The notes beneath the pieces are model-generated. The model was not told the DNA's origin, did not search any database, and saw only the letters and a program-made list of their open reading frames with translations. A program made the position numbers and the translations under genes. From positions 1 to 34,828 of the forward strand of contig NZ_JAODBG010000110.1 in assembly GCF_025463825.1 (NCBI RefSeq): DNA of 34,828 nucleotides. The letters run 5' to 3'. Shown in pieces: positions 1 to 8,766 of the stretch. Source of the DNA: Cryobacterium sp. (lineage in GTDB: Bacteria > Actinomycetota > Actinomycetes > Actinomycetales > Microbacteriaceae). Numbering within the stretch: position 1 is the stretch's first letter; each line of letters opens with the position of its first letter.

Positions 1-578
1 GTGGACAGCCAGATGCTCACCGGGGCGACGCCGTCGGTGAAGTAGGCACCGGCGGGGCTGGCGATCACGTAGTAACCGACCTTGTGCGCGGCCCGCACGC
101 CGAGGAAGCTCTCGTTCGCGATCATGAACGGGCGCAGGTACAGGCTGGTCTCAGGCGCATTCGGCACCCAGTCGCCGTCGACGGCGATCATCTGCTTGAT
201 CGACTCGATGAAGTCGGCAACGGGCAGTTCGGGCAGGGCGAGGCGCCGGGCGGAGCGCTGCAGGCGTTCGGCGTTCTTCTCGGGGCGGAAGGTCCAGATC
301 GAGCCGTCGGCGTGCCGGTAGGCCTTCATGCCCTCGAAGATCTCCTGGCCGTAGTGCAGTACCGAGGAGGCCGGGTCGAGCTGGAGCGGGCCGTACGGGG
401 TGACCCGGGCGCTGTGCCAGCCCTCCTCGACGGTCCAGTCGATGGTGACCATGTGGTCGGTGAAGTGCCTGCCGAAGCCCGGGTCGGAGAGGATCGTCTC
501 GCGCGCGGCGCTGGTGCGCGCGGTCTCGGACGGCGTGAGCTCGAACTCGAGGGGGAAGGTGGTGGTCTGCTGGCTCAT
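1..578 (-). CDS. ilvE: Branched-chain amino acid aminotransferase, N-terminal part (cut by window edge)
   Basis: This is a PLP-dependent (fold type IV) aminotransferase that transfers the amino group between glutamate and the 2-oxo acids of valine, leucine and isoleucine. About 192 residues are visible, roughly half of the usual 360-370; the PLP-binding lysine lies beyond the edge. Family features seen include the segment LHYGQEIFEGMKAY (about residues 80-93), the FRPEKNAERL stretch, and YLRPFMIANE. The ATG at 578-576 is preceded by AAGGGA six bases upstream. The gene starts only 15 bases after the leuB stop, so the two are probably one transcript. Identification is secure; completeness cannot be judged. 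Confidence 0.93.
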   Translation of the reverse strand, partial: MSQQTTTFPLEFELTPSETARTSAARETILSDPGFGRHFTDHMVTIDWTVEEGWHSARVTPYGPLQLDPASSVLHYGQEIFEGMKAYRHADGSIWTFRPEKNAERLQRSARRLALPELPVADFIESIKQMIAVDGDWVPNAPETSLYLRPFMIANESFLGVRAAHKVGYYVIASPAGAYFTDGVAPVSIWLS

Positions 579-593
579 GAGGGTCCCTTGTGG

Positions 594-1673
594 TTAGGCG
601 GGAGTGTCGGTCAGGCGGGTCACGATGGCATCGCCGACGGCGCTGGTGGATCGCGGACCCGTGGCGGCGCTGCCGGAGGTGCGGGCCTGGATGTCGGCCG
701 TGACAGCCGCGCTCACCCGGGCCGCCGCATCCGCAAGACCGAGGTGGTCGAGCAGGAGCGCGACGGAGAGGATCGCCGCCGTCGGATCGGCCAGTTGCCG
801 GCCCGCGATGTCTGGTGCCGAACCGTGTACCGGCTCGAACATGCTGGGGAAGCGTTTGTCCGGATTGATATTTCCGGATGCCGCCAGGCCGATGCCGCCG
901 CTGATTGCCGCTGCCAGGTCAGTGAGAATGTCGCCGAAGAGGTTATCCGTGACGATGACGTCAAATCTACCCGGATTTGTGACGAGGAAAATCGTCGCCG
1001 CGTCGACGTGCAGGTAGTCGACGGCCACATCGGGGTATTCCGCGGCGACCTCGGTGACGATGCGCTGCCACAGGCTCCCCGAGAACACCAGGACGTTGGT
1101 CTTGTGCACCAGGGTGAGGCGTTTGCGCGGGCGGTTCCGGGCGACCTCGAAGGCGTAGCGCACGACGCGCTCCACCCCGTAGGCGGTGTTGACCGAGACC
1201 TCGTTGGCCACCTCGTGCGGCGTGCCCTGGCGGATGGCGCCGCCGTTGCCGACGTAGGGACCCTCAGTGCCTTCGCGCACGACGACGAAGTCGACCTCGC
1301 CGGGCTCACTGAGCGGGCTCGGCACGCCGGGGAAGAGCACGCTCGGGCGCAGGTTCACGTAGTGGTCCAGCGAGAAGCGCAGCTTGAGCAGCAGGCCGCG
1401 CTCGATGTTCGCGTTCTTCAGGCGTGGGTCGCCGGGGACTCCCCCGACGGCGCCGAGCAGGATGGCGTCATGCGCACTGATCGCGGCCAGGTCCTCGTCG
1501 GTCAGCACGTCGCCGGTTTCGAGGAACCGGGCGGCTCCGAGCGAGAAGGAGGTGAGCTCGAAGGTCACCTCGTCGGTCGCGGTCGCGGCGTCGAGCACCT
1601 TCAGCGCCTCGGCGACGACCTCCGGGCCGATGCCGTCTCCGGCGATGACTGCGAGCTTGACTGAGCGGGACAT
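594..1673 (-). CDS. leuB: 3-isopropylmalate dehydrogenase
   Basis: The enzyme oxidises and decarboxylates 3-isopropylmalate to 2-oxoisocaproate in leucine synthesis, in the cytoplasm, with NAD and a divalent metal. The 359 residues match the family length. Visible motifs are GDGIGPEV (12-19), the substrate arginines near 99, 109 and 133, K191, the metal-binding aspartates D224, D248 and D252 (in NLFGDILTD), and the NAD-binding [12 protein letters not shown] (280-291). ATG start at 1673 has GGAG upstream. It lies directly before ilvE. One oddity: codons for about residues 227-295 (roughly positions 790-995) use ACA, AAT, AGA, TTT, GCA, AAA and GTA far more than the rest of the gene, suggesting a recombined patch. 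Confidence 0.96.
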   Translation of the reverse strand: MSRSVKLAVIAGDGIGPEVVAEALKVLDAATATDEVTFELTSFSLGAARFLETGDVLTDEDLAAISAHDAILLGAVGGVPGDPRLKNANIERGLLLKLRFSLDHYVNLRPSVLFPGVPSPLSEPGEVDFVVVREGTEGPYVGNGGAIRQGTPHEVANEVSVNTAYGVERVVRYAFEVARNRPRKRLTLVHKTNVLVFSGSLWQRIVTEVAAEYPDVAVDYLHVDAATIFLVTNPGRFDVIVTDNLFGDILTDLAAAISGGIGLAASGNINPDKRFPSMFEPVHGSAPDIAGRQLADPTAAILSVALLLDHLGLADAAARVSAAVTADIQARTSGSAATGPRSTSAVGDAIVTRLTDTPA

Positions 1674-1845
1674 GCGGCTCCGATTACGGTGAGGCAGCCG
1701 GTGGGCTGGCGAAATTGGCGTGCGATTAGCTTGGAGATACCCTGCAAATCAACCCTACTGTGCGCGTTCTGCTGTCTATGCTGGGAACCCCTGACCGTGC
1801 GCGTCGCCGACGCGCACGTGCCACTCCCGAAGAAAGCAGTTCACC

Positions 1846-2097
1846 ATGAGTATTGGATTGGGAATCTTCCTGTTCGTCGTCGGCGCCATCCTGGTGTGGG
1901 CCCTGAACATCCAGGTCGACTGGGTCGACCTCGACCTCGTCGGCTACCTGTTGATGGGCGCCGGCGCGCTCGTCTTCATCCTCGGGCTGGTCTTGCTCAC
2001 CCGGAAGCGCAGCAGCATCAGCACCACGCGCACCGGTGTCGACCCGCTCAGCGGTGAGCGCACGATCCAGCAGGAGCGCTCGGTCGACGACATCTGA
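1846..2097 (+). CDS. Small two-helix membrane protein, DUF6458 family
   Basis: This 83-residue protein starts with a hydrophobic helix (about residues 3-21), has a short acidic link containing DWVDLDLVG, a second hydrophobic helix (about 31-52), and a hydrophilic tail rich in Arg, Ser and Asp. The pattern matches the actinobacterial family DUF6458, whose function is not known to me. It stands alone on the plus strand, divergent from leuB and convergent with serA, with a strong terminator behind it. No convincing Shine-Dalgarno sequence precedes the ATG. Confidence 0.85.
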   Translation: MSIGLGIFLFVVGAILVWALNIQVDWVDLDLVGYLLMGAGALVFILGLVLLTRKRSSISTTRTGVDPLSGERTIQQERSVDDI

Positions 2098-2121
2098 CTC
2101 CCAGCACCGGCTCCACACGCG

Positions 2122-2151
2122 AAAGGCCCCGGATTCACATCCGGGGCCTTT
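2122..2151. terminator. Bidirectional hairpin terminator between the DUF6458 gene and serA
   Basis: A perfect 13-bp stem (AAAGGCCCCGGAT with ATCCGGGGCCTTT) closes a TCAC loop at 2135-2138. It is flanked by A-run and T-run on opposite sides, so it can end transcription from both convergent genes. Confidence 0.9.
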
Positions 2152-2163
2152 TCGTATCTGGAG

Positions 2164-3756
2164 CTACTCGGTGATGTCGATTGCGACCATGACGTCGGCC
2201 GTGATCGCTTCGCGAAGCGACGCCAGCAGGGCGGCGGGCACGGGCGAGTCAACGGTGAGCACGCTCAACGCGGCACCCCCGGCCTCGTGGCGGGCGATCT
2301 GCATGCCGGCGATATTGATCTCGGCCTCGCCGAACTCGCGCCCGTAGACCGCGACGATTCCGGGGCGGTCGGTGTACAGCATCACAATGAGGTGCTCGGC
2401 GAACGGCACCTCGACGTCGTAGCCGTTGACTTCGACGATCTTCTCGATCTGCTTGGTGCCCACCAGGGTGCCGGAGACCGAGACCTGCGAGCCGTCGGCG
2501 AGGGCGCCGCGCAGCGTGATCAGGTTGCGGTATTCGGGCGACTCGGTCTCGGTGATCAGGCGTACCGCGACTCCGCGCTGTTCGGCGAGGAGGGGCGCGT
2601 TGACGTAGGAGACCGTTTCGCTGACCACGTTGGTGAAGATGCCCTTGAGCGCGGCGAGCTTGAGCACCGAGACGTCGAATTCGACGATCTCACCGCGAAC
2701 CTCGACGTCGACGCTGGTGAGCGGGCTGTGTGCGGCGAGTCCGGAGAAGACCTGGCCGAGCTTCTCCACGAGCGGGATGCCGGGTCGAACGGTCGGGTCG
2801 ATGACGCCGCCGGCCACGTTGACCGCGTCGGGGACGAGCTCGCCGGAGAGCGCGAGGCGCACCGACTTGGCGACGGAGACGCCGGCCTTTTCCTGGGCTT
2901 CGTCAGTGGAGGCGCCGAGGTGCGGGGTGCTGATCAGGTTGTCGAGGCCGAGCAGCGGCGAGCCGGTCGGCGGCTCGTTGACGAAGACGTCCAGTCCGGC
3001 GCCGGCGATGGTGCCGTCCACGAGTGCCGTGTACAGATCGGCCTCGTCGATCAGGCCCCCGCGGGCGACGTTGACGACGTACGCGGTCGGCTTCATGAGC
3101 TTCAGCTGCGGGGCGCTGATCATGCCCGTGGTCTCGGGGGTCTTCGGCATGTGGATGGTGACGAAGTCGGACTGCTCGAGCAGCTCGTCCAGGCTCACCG
3201 GGTGCACGCCGAGCTGCTGGGCGCGGGCCGAGGTGATGTACGGGTCGAACGCGATGATGTTCACGCCGAAGGCCTGCAGGCGGGCGGCCACGAGGGCGCC
3301 GATCCGGCCGAGGCCGATGATGCCGACGGTCTTCTCGTACAGCTCGATGCCGGTGTACTTGGAGCGCTTCCATTGGCCCTGCGCCAGGGCGCCGTGGGCC
3401 GGCGGGATGTGGCGGGCCAGGCTGAGGATGTGGCCGACGGTGAGCTCGGCGGCGGAGATGATGTTGGAGGTGGGCGCGTTGACCACCATGACGCCGGCGG
3501 CGGTGGCGGCCTTGATGTCGACGTTGTCCAGGCCAACTCCGGCGCGGGCGATGACCTTGAGGTGCGGGGCGGCGGCGAGGGCTTCGGCGTCGACCTTGGT
3601 CGCGGAGCGAACCAGGATCGCGTTGGCGGTGGCCAACTCGGCCAGCAGCGCGGCACGGTCGGTGCCGTCCACAGAGCGCACGTCGAAGTCGGGGCCCAGG
3701 GCGTCGACGGTGGCGGGCGAGAGTTCTTCGGCGATTAATACAACGGGCTTCGACAC
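2164..3756 (-). CDS. serA: D-3-phosphoglycerate dehydrogenase (long form with ACT domain)
   Basis: The enzyme oxidises 3-phosphoglycerate to 3-phosphohydroxypyruvate with NAD, the first step of serine synthesis. Its 530 residues fit the long form: substrate/NAD-binding catalytic domain (about 1-315), an intervening allosteric substrate-binding domain (about 316-450), and a C-terminal ACT domain (about 455-530) that in relatives binds serine for feedback inhibition. The nucleotide-binding GLGRIG is at 148-153, and the catalytic R232, E261 and H279 are all present. The start is GTG at 3756; AAGGAT lies eight bases upstream. A small hairpin with one bulge (3781-3801) sits in the leader; I recognise no riboswitch there. 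The gene is convergent with the DUF6458 gene and divergent from the DoxX-like gene. Confidence 0.97.
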   Translation of the reverse strand: MSKPVVLIAEELSPATVDALGPDFDVRSVDGTDRAALLAELATANAILVRSATKVDAEALAAAPHLKVIARAGVGLDNVDIKAATAAGVMVVNAPTSNIISAAELTVGHILSLARHIPPAHGALAQGQWKRSKYTGIELYEKTVGIIGLGRIGALVAARLQAFGVNIIAFDPYITSARAQQLGVHPVSLDELLEQSDFVTIHMPKTPETTGMISAPQLKLMKPTAYVVNVARGGLIDEADLYTALVDGTIAGAGLDVFVNEPPTGSPLLGLDNLISTPHLGASTDEAQEKAGVSVAKSVRLALSGELVPDAVNVAGGVIDPTVRPGIPLVEKLGQVFSGLAAHSPLTSVDVEVRGEIVEFDVSVLKLAALKGIFTNVVSETVSYVNAPLLAEQRGVAVRLITETESPEYRNLITLRGALADGSQVSVSGTLVGTKQIEKIVEVNGYDVEVPFAEHLIVMLYTDRPGIVAVYGREFGEAEINIAGMQIARHEAGGAALSVLTVDSPVPAALLASLREAITADVMVAIDITE

Positions 3757-3853
3757 GAAAACAGATCCTTAGAAAGCGTCAGGCGAGGGAAGCTCGCGCC
3801 TCGATCGTGGGGCGCCAGATACCACAACACTTTACTGGCTGCAGAATGGAGCG

Positions 3854-4255
3854 ATGAGCCCCGAGTCTGTGACGAACGTCCTAACCGTGCTGCGGATCGT
3901 CCTGGCGGTGGTTTTCGTCGGCGCCGGGATCAGCCATTTCGCTCCCGCGGTTCAGCGCACGATGGCCGCCATGATCCCGCCACCACTGCGATCGACGGGG
4001 TGGCGCTCCCCGACGAACCTGGTGATCTTCACCGGGTTGTGCGAGATCGCCGGCGGAATCGGACTTTTTGTCGAATCCACCCGTGTTACGTCAGGAGTCG
4101 CGCTGGCGGTGTTTCTTGTTGCCGTGTTCCCGGCCAACGTCTATGCGGCCCGGCACAAGGAACGCTTCGGCGCCGTGGCGATCCAACTGGTGCCACGCCT
4201 GGTCGGACAGGTGGTCCTGATCGGCCTGGTGCTGGCGGTGAGCCTCGGCGGCTGA
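3854..4255 (+). CDS. DoxX-like small integral membrane protein
   Basis: This 133-residue protein has four predicted membrane helices: about 9-30 (with GAGISHF), 55-73, 79-97 and 111-131. The layout and the LRIVLAVVFVGAGISHF start resemble the DoxX family, for which no single reaction is established. The start is ATG at 3854; a CAGAAT hexamer ends exactly six bases before it, so the message may begin at the start codon. It ends seven bases before the end of the convergent membrane-protein gene, with no visible terminator between them. Confidence 0.75.
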   Translation: MSPESVTNVLTVLRIVLAVVFVGAGISHFAPAVQRTMAAMIPPPLRSTGWRSPTNLVIFTGLCEIAGGIGLFVESTRVTSGVALAVFLVAVFPANVYAARHKERFGAVAIQLVPRLVGQVVLIGLVLAVSLGG

Positions 4256-4262
4256 TCTCCGG

Positions 4263-4634
4263 TTAGACGATCAGGCTCCCGAGGCCGAACACGAAGATGT
4301 CGAGACTCAGCGCGGAGACCAGGCAGAGCCCGGCCAGGAGCATCAGCGCCTGCGGGCCGGCTTCGCGACGGCGACCGAGCCAGAATGCGATCGCGAAGAC
4401 CACGATGGGAGCGAGCACACCTGTCAGCAGCAGGCCCCAGCCGAAGCCGTTCAGCGAGGTGTCGAGGCCCTGGGCGATGCTGCTGAGCCCGATCAGATTT
4501 TCCAGGCCGGACCACGCGCTGTAGGCGTAGAACAACCCGAACAGGATGGCGATGGTCGCCGATAGCCAGGCGGGCGTGCGACGGGTGCGAGTCTTGTCGG
4601 ACGGGTCCGTCTTGACGGTCTTGTCGGCGCTCAT
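4263..4634 (-). CDS. Small membrane protein, unknown function
   Basis: The 123-residue product has a charged N-terminus (about 1-22, rich in Lys, Thr and Arg) and three hydrophobic helices (about 23-45, 64-88 and 95-120). I do not recognise the family. I chose the ATG at 4634 over longer in-frame starts because it overlaps the upstream stop codon as TGATG, a usual arrangement for coupled translation, and because the longer version would run antisense-like through the upstream gene. It pairs with the preceding membrane protein as a two-gene operon. Confidence 0.75.
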   Translation of the reverse strand: MSADKTVKTDPSDKTRTRRTPAWLSATIAILFGLFYAYSAWSGLENLIGLSSIAQGLDTSLNGFGWGLLLTGVLAPIVVFAIAFWLGRRREAGPQALMLLAGLCLVSALSLDIFVFGLGSLIV

Positions 4635-5131
4635 CAGAGTCCCCCGGTTCCGGCGATGAAGGGCAGTGGGGCCAGCAGGACGACACCCAGGATGAGCCAG
4701 GTCCAGCGCAGCCGCGGTGTGCCGCGGGTGAGCCAGAACGACGAGGCGAACCACACTGCGGGGGCAGCGATGGCGAGCCAGGTGCCCAGTGAGAACATGA
4801 ATTGATTCAGCAGGGCGGCGGGCGGGTTGTCGAGGCGTGTGACTCCCACGAACCACCCGATCGTATAGAGCAGGTAGACGCCGGCGAGGATGCCGAGTCC
4901 CACGAGGGCCGGGGACGACATCGGCGCGCGGCCGGCCGGGGCGTCGACGTATCCGCCGGGCGAGCCTGTCACAGCCCAACCCTTCGGCAGGTCTTTAGCC
5001 CGAGCCGGTGTCGTGCTGCTGTTGGACGAGGGCACGGGAGCCGACGCGGCCGGCCTTCCGCTGCCGGTGGCAAGGGTGGGATCGTCGTCGCCGGCCCAGC
5101 CGAGCGCGTCGTCATCCCGTGAAGAAGTCAT
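4634..5131 (-). CDS. Membrane protein with disordered acidic N-terminus, unknown function
   Basis: The 165-residue product begins with an acidic, then Ser/Thr/Ala/Pro-rich stretch (about 1-50, containing LGWAGDDDPTL), followed by three hydrophobic helices (about 75-97, 108-130 and 143-162). I do not recognise a functional family; it looks like the soluble-head/three-helix proteins common in this bacterial family. The start is ATG at 5131, with TAGGCT ending six bases before it, which suggests a leaderless message. Its stop overlaps the start of the next small membrane gene, so the two products may act together. Confidence 0.75.
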   Translation of the reverse strand: MTSSRDDDALGWAGDDDPTLATGSGRPAASAPVPSSNSSTTPARAKDLPKGWAVTGSPGGYVDAPAGRAPMSSPALVGLGILAGVYLLYTIGWFVGVTRLDNPPAALLNQFMFSLGTWLAIAAPAVWFASSFWLTRGTPRLRWTWLILGVVLLAPLPFIAGTGGL

Positions 5132-5137
5132 GTGCCA

Positions 5138-5143
5138 AGCCTA
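5138..5143 (-). promoter_or_regulatory. Putative -10 box (TAGGCT) for a leaderless message
   Basis: TAGGCT on the minus strand is followed by exactly six bases and then ATG at 5131. This fits the actinobacterial TANNNT box of leaderless genes. No clear -35 box was seen. Confidence 0.45.
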
Positions 5144-5207
5144 TCGAGCGGCCCCGCCACACTGCCGGTAACCCGGCGGTGTTCCCGACCCGTAATATCT
5201 TCCCCCA

Positions 5208-5873
5208 TCAGCGGCGGCGTACCACGGCGCAGACCGCGATGACCCAGCCGAGCACCCCGGCCAGGCAGAGGCGCTCGGCCAGCCCGATCACTCCGGGCAC
5301 GGTCGTGATCGCGATGCCCAGGGCGGCCAGGCCGACGGCGCCGATGACGGTGAACAGCAGGGCCGCGGGGTAGGCCGCCCGCAACCGCTCGCTGCCGCGG
5401 AGCCACGCGGTCAGCAGGCCGAACGCGGCCAGCGCCGCGACGAAGCCCACGGTGGCGACGATCAGGTGGGCGGTGCCCAGCGGCGTCGCCGGCTCAAGGC
5501 CGGGCGCGTCCGGGGCGGCGACGTCGGTGGGCAGGAACGCCAGCGCTGCGGACGATGCCCCGGCGAGCAGCATCAGGGCCAGCCCGGCGCGCTGCAGCCG
5601 CGACCGCGGCCCGAACCGGGCGAGAGCGGCCACCGCACACACGGTGACCACTCCCCTGGCCAGGAAGTTCAGGTTCATGATCCAGCCGTACGGGCCGACC
5701 GCGAGGTTGCTCTCGGCCTCCGAGATCACGCTGTAGTGCGGCGGCAGTAGCTGCAGCACGATGTCGATGAGAACGTAGAGCACCGCGCCGACGACGGCCA
5801 CGCTCGCCAGCAGCCGGGTCGTCAGCCGGCCGGTCGTCCGGGTCGGGTCACTGGCCGCGCCCCCGGCGTTCAT
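5208..5873 (-). CDS. DUF998 family membrane protein
   Basis: The 221-residue product has six hydrophobic helices, with the PPHYSVISEAESNLA segment after the first one, which is typical of DUF998 proteins (function unknown). I place the start at the ATG at 5873 because AGGTGA lies seven bases upstream. A longer frame starts at 5930, but it would share its start codon bases with the divergent hydrolase gene (CCATGG), which is unlikely. A TAGGCT hexamer further upstream is a possible -10 box with a short leader. Confidence 0.8.
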   Translation of the reverse strand: MNAGGAASDPTRTTGRLTTRLLASVAVVGAVLYVLIDIVLQLLPPHYSVISEAESNLAVGPYGWIMNLNFLARGVVTVCAVAALARFGPRSRLQRAGLALMLLAGASSAALAFLPTDVAAPDAPGLEPATPLGTAHLIVATVGFVAALAAFGLLTAWLRGSERLRAAYPAALLFTVIGAVGLAALGIAITTVPGVIGLAERLCLAGVLGWVIAVCAVVRRR

Positions 5874-5916
5874 AGCGTTCACCTGCGGAAGCCTATCGGG
5901 CCGCCCACGCCGCTCG

Positions 5917-5922
5917 TAGACT
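5917..5922 (+). promoter_or_regulatory. Putative -10 box (TAGACT) for a leaderless message
   Basis: TAGACT is followed by six bases (TCGGCC) and the ATG of the hydrolase gene at 5929. The same TAGACT-N6-ATG occurs before ilvD. Confidence 0.45.
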
Positions 5923-5928
5923 TCGGCC

Positions 5929-7017
5929 ATGGCTCACCATGAGTCCACCCGGAATCCTTTCGCCCTGCCCGGCGCCCCGGCACCGGCCGCCGGCTGGTAC
6001 GACGTGAACGGATGCCGGCTGTACGCCGAGGTGCGCGGCGCCGGCCCGGCGCTACTCATCATCGGCGCCGCCAGCGACGACGCCGAGATGTTCCGGCCGA
6101 TCGCCGAGCGGCTCGCCGGGTCCGCCGCGGCCGTCGGGTTCGCCTACGTGCCCAAAGTCTCCGGGTTCACGGTGGTGACCTGGGATCCCCGCGGCACCGG
6201 GCGGAGCAGCCGGGCGGGCTGGCCGTGCGATTCGTACACGCACGCCGACGATGCCGCCGAGCTGCTGAGGACCCTGGCACTGGCTCCGGCGGCGATCTTC
6301 GGCGCCAGCACCGGCGGGATCGTGGCGGTGCGGCTGGCGGTGCGGCATCCGGAGCTCGTTCGGGAGGTCCTCGTCTACGAACCGGGCTTCTTCCGCAGCA
6401 CGGATGCCGGCACCGCCCTGCTGGCCAGCGCCACCGAGGCTGTGGAGGAGCGCCTGCGAAACCACCCCGACGACTGGGCCGGCGCCGTGACCGCGGTATC
6501 CCGCGTTGCAGCGCGGGACCCCGCCGGCACCCTGGACGGCACCGGCGACGATGACGGCCGGGGGCCGCTCGACGCCCCGCCCGGGCTCGAGTGGTACACC
6601 GAGCGCGGGGCGGCCCTGGCGGAAAATTTCATTCGGGACGACCTGCCGCGCACGCTGGAGAGCGTCGACCCGGTCGCACCGGGCGCATCCAACGCGCGCA
6701 TCCGGTTCGCGTTCGGCACCGACTCCTCGCCCGTGTTCCGGGAAATCGCCGAGACGCTCACCCGGGCTCGCCAACGCGCCGGCGCCGCCGTACCCGGCAG
6801 CGCCGCGCCGGACAGTCCGAAGTCCCTCTGCCCAGACCCCGACCAGCCGGACGCGATCACTGGAGGTGCCCATCTCTCCTATCTCACGCCGGGGCCGATC
6901 GCGGAATACATCCGTGCCCGCTGCCTGCCCGGGGCCCGCGCTGAGTTGCCAGTTTGCGCCCCTGGGGAGCACCCGAAGGGGCCGCGAGTGGCGACTCACC
7001 TGCATCCTCCCCGGTGA
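5929..7017 (+). CDS. Alpha/beta hydrolase with repeat-derived C-terminal tail
   Basis: The 362-residue product has an alpha/beta hydrolase fold: the oxyanion-side strand ALLIIGAASDD (41-51), WDPRGTGRSS (85-94), the nucleophile elbow GASTGG with S127, and a late histidine H315 in GGAHLSYL. The substrate is unknown. The region between about 160 and 300 is a long cap. The last part of the protein (E339 to about T356) is encoded by the 55-bp palindromic repeat at 6943-6997, and the stop codon at 7015-7017 overlaps the second repeat copy. The natural protein probably ended near residue 338, so the tail is likely acquired. The start is ATG at 5929 with a leaderless-type -10 box in front. Confidence 0.8.
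   Translation: MAHHESTRNPFALPGAPAPAAGWYDVNGCRLYAEVRGAGPALLIIGAASDDAEMFRPIAERLAGSAAAVGFAYVPKVSGFTVVTWDPRGTGRSSRAGWPCDSYTHADDAAELLRTLALAPAAIFGASTGGIVAVRLAVRHPELVREVLVYEPGFFRSTDAGTALLASATEAVEERLRNHPDDWAGAVTAVSRVAARDPAGTLDGTGDDDGRGPLDAPPGLEWYTERGAALAENFIRDDLPRTLESVDPVAPGASNARIRFAFGTDSSPVFREIAETLTRARQRAGAAVPGSAAPDSPKSLCPDPDQPDAITGGAHLSYLTPGPIAEYIRARCLPGARAELPVCAPGEHPKGPRVATHLHPPR
6943..6997. repeat. 55-bp imperfect palindromic repeat, copy A (inside a gene)
   Basis: The arms are at 6943-6963 and 6977-6997 and pair at 15 of 21 positions; the copy starts GAGTTGCC and ends GGCGACTC. It shares start, length and centre (CCCGAAGGGG) with copies B and C. It lies in the coding sequence of the hydrolase. 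Confidence 0.7.
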
Positions 7018-7070
7018 GTTGCCGATTGACGCCCCTTCAGAGCGTCCCGAAGGGCCACAACTGGCAGCTC
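7016..7070. repeat. 55-bp imperfect palindromic repeat, copy B
   Basis: The arms GAGTTGCCGATTGACGCCCC... (7016-7038) and ...GGCAGCTC (7049-7070) pair with a few mismatches and one missing base. It begins 18 bases after copy A, in the same orientation, between the hydrolase gene and ilvC. Confidence 0.75.
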
Positions 7071-7105
7071 ACGCACGCCCGCAGTCGCGGGGCGCACCGG
7101 GCACG

Positions 7106-7139
7106 CCGAAGGGGCCGGTCGAGTGACCGGCCCCTTCGG
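7106..7139. terminator. Strong hairpin after ilvC
   Basis: A perfect 15-bp stem (CCGAAGGGGCCGGTC with GACCGGCCCCTTCGG) closes a GAGT loop. It stands 25 bases after the ilvC stop and can also serve the hydrolase gene. There is no T-run, as often in actinobacteria. Its CCGAAGGGG core resembles the centre of the neighbouring 55-bp repeats. Confidence 0.75.
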
Positions 7140-7164
7140 ATGGAGCGGGAGAAACGAGTGCGAG

Positions 7165-8217
<1,053 letters not shown>

Positions 8218-8254
8218 TCAGTAATTAAAACGCTTGGGTCGAGCTGGTCGAGAC

Positions 8255-8764
8255 CTAGTTCTTGAAGACGCGTTCGGTGATCGACTTGGATCCCCGGCCG
8301 ATGGCGAGCAGCCCGGACTGGGCGATCTCCTTGATGCCGTAGGGCTCGACCACGCGCAGGAACGCCTGGATCTTGCCGGAGTCGCCGGTCACTTCGATGA
8401 CGACGGCATCCGTGGACACGTCGACGACGCGGGCCCGGAACAGCGTGACGGCTTCGAGCACCTGCGAGCGGGTGGTGTTGTCCGCCCGCACCTTGACGAG
8501 CAGGTGTTCGCGATGCACCGACAGGGCCGGGTCCAGTTCGACGATCTTGATGACATTGATCAGCTTGTTCAGCTGCTTGGTCACCTGTTCCAGCGGGGCG
8601 TCTTCGACGTCCACCAGGATCGTGATGCGCGAGAGGCCGGGGATCTCGCTGTGGCCCACCGCGAGGCTCTCGATGTTGAAACCGCGGCGGGCGAACAGGC
8701 CGGCGACCCGGGTCAGCAGACCCGGTTTGTCCTCGACGAGGAGGCTGAGAACGTGGGTGCTCAT
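8255..8764 (-). CDS. ilvN: Acetolactate synthase small (regulatory) subunit
   Basis: The subunit binds the large catalytic subunit, raises its activity and gives feedback inhibition, usually by valine. The 169-residue length is typical. An N-terminal ACT domain (about 3-75) begins HVLSLLVEDKPGLLTRVAGLFARRGFNIESL, here cited only by its key pattern: N29 and the GLLTRVAGLF helix of the effector site. A second ACT-like domain covers about 80-160. The ATG at 8764 follows the ilvB stop after two bases, with GGAG within the ilvB end, so translation is coupled and the two subunits are made together. Confidence 0.96.
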   Translation of the reverse strand: MSTHVLSLLVEDKPGLLTRVAGLFARRGFNIESLAVGHSEIPGLSRITILVDVEDAPLEQVTKQLNKLINVIKIVELDPALSVHREHLLVKVRADNTTRSQVLEAVTLFRARVVDVSTDAVVIEVTGDSGKIQAFLRVVEPYGIKEIAQSGLLAIGRGSKSITERVFKN

Positions 8765-8766
8765 GG

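Noticed and set aside
2287..3738. A 483-codon open frame opposite serA
   Set aside because: It mirrors serA codon bias; no ribosome-binding site or domain.
3757..3853. Possible riboswitch in the serA leader
   Set aside because: There is one small bulged hairpin (3781-3801) but none of the conserved elements of known amino-acid riboswitches that I can recognise.
4263..4979. Longer version of the small membrane gene starting at 4979
   Set aside because: It would overlap most of the upstream membrane gene in another frame; the TGATG-coupled ATG at 4634 is far more likely.
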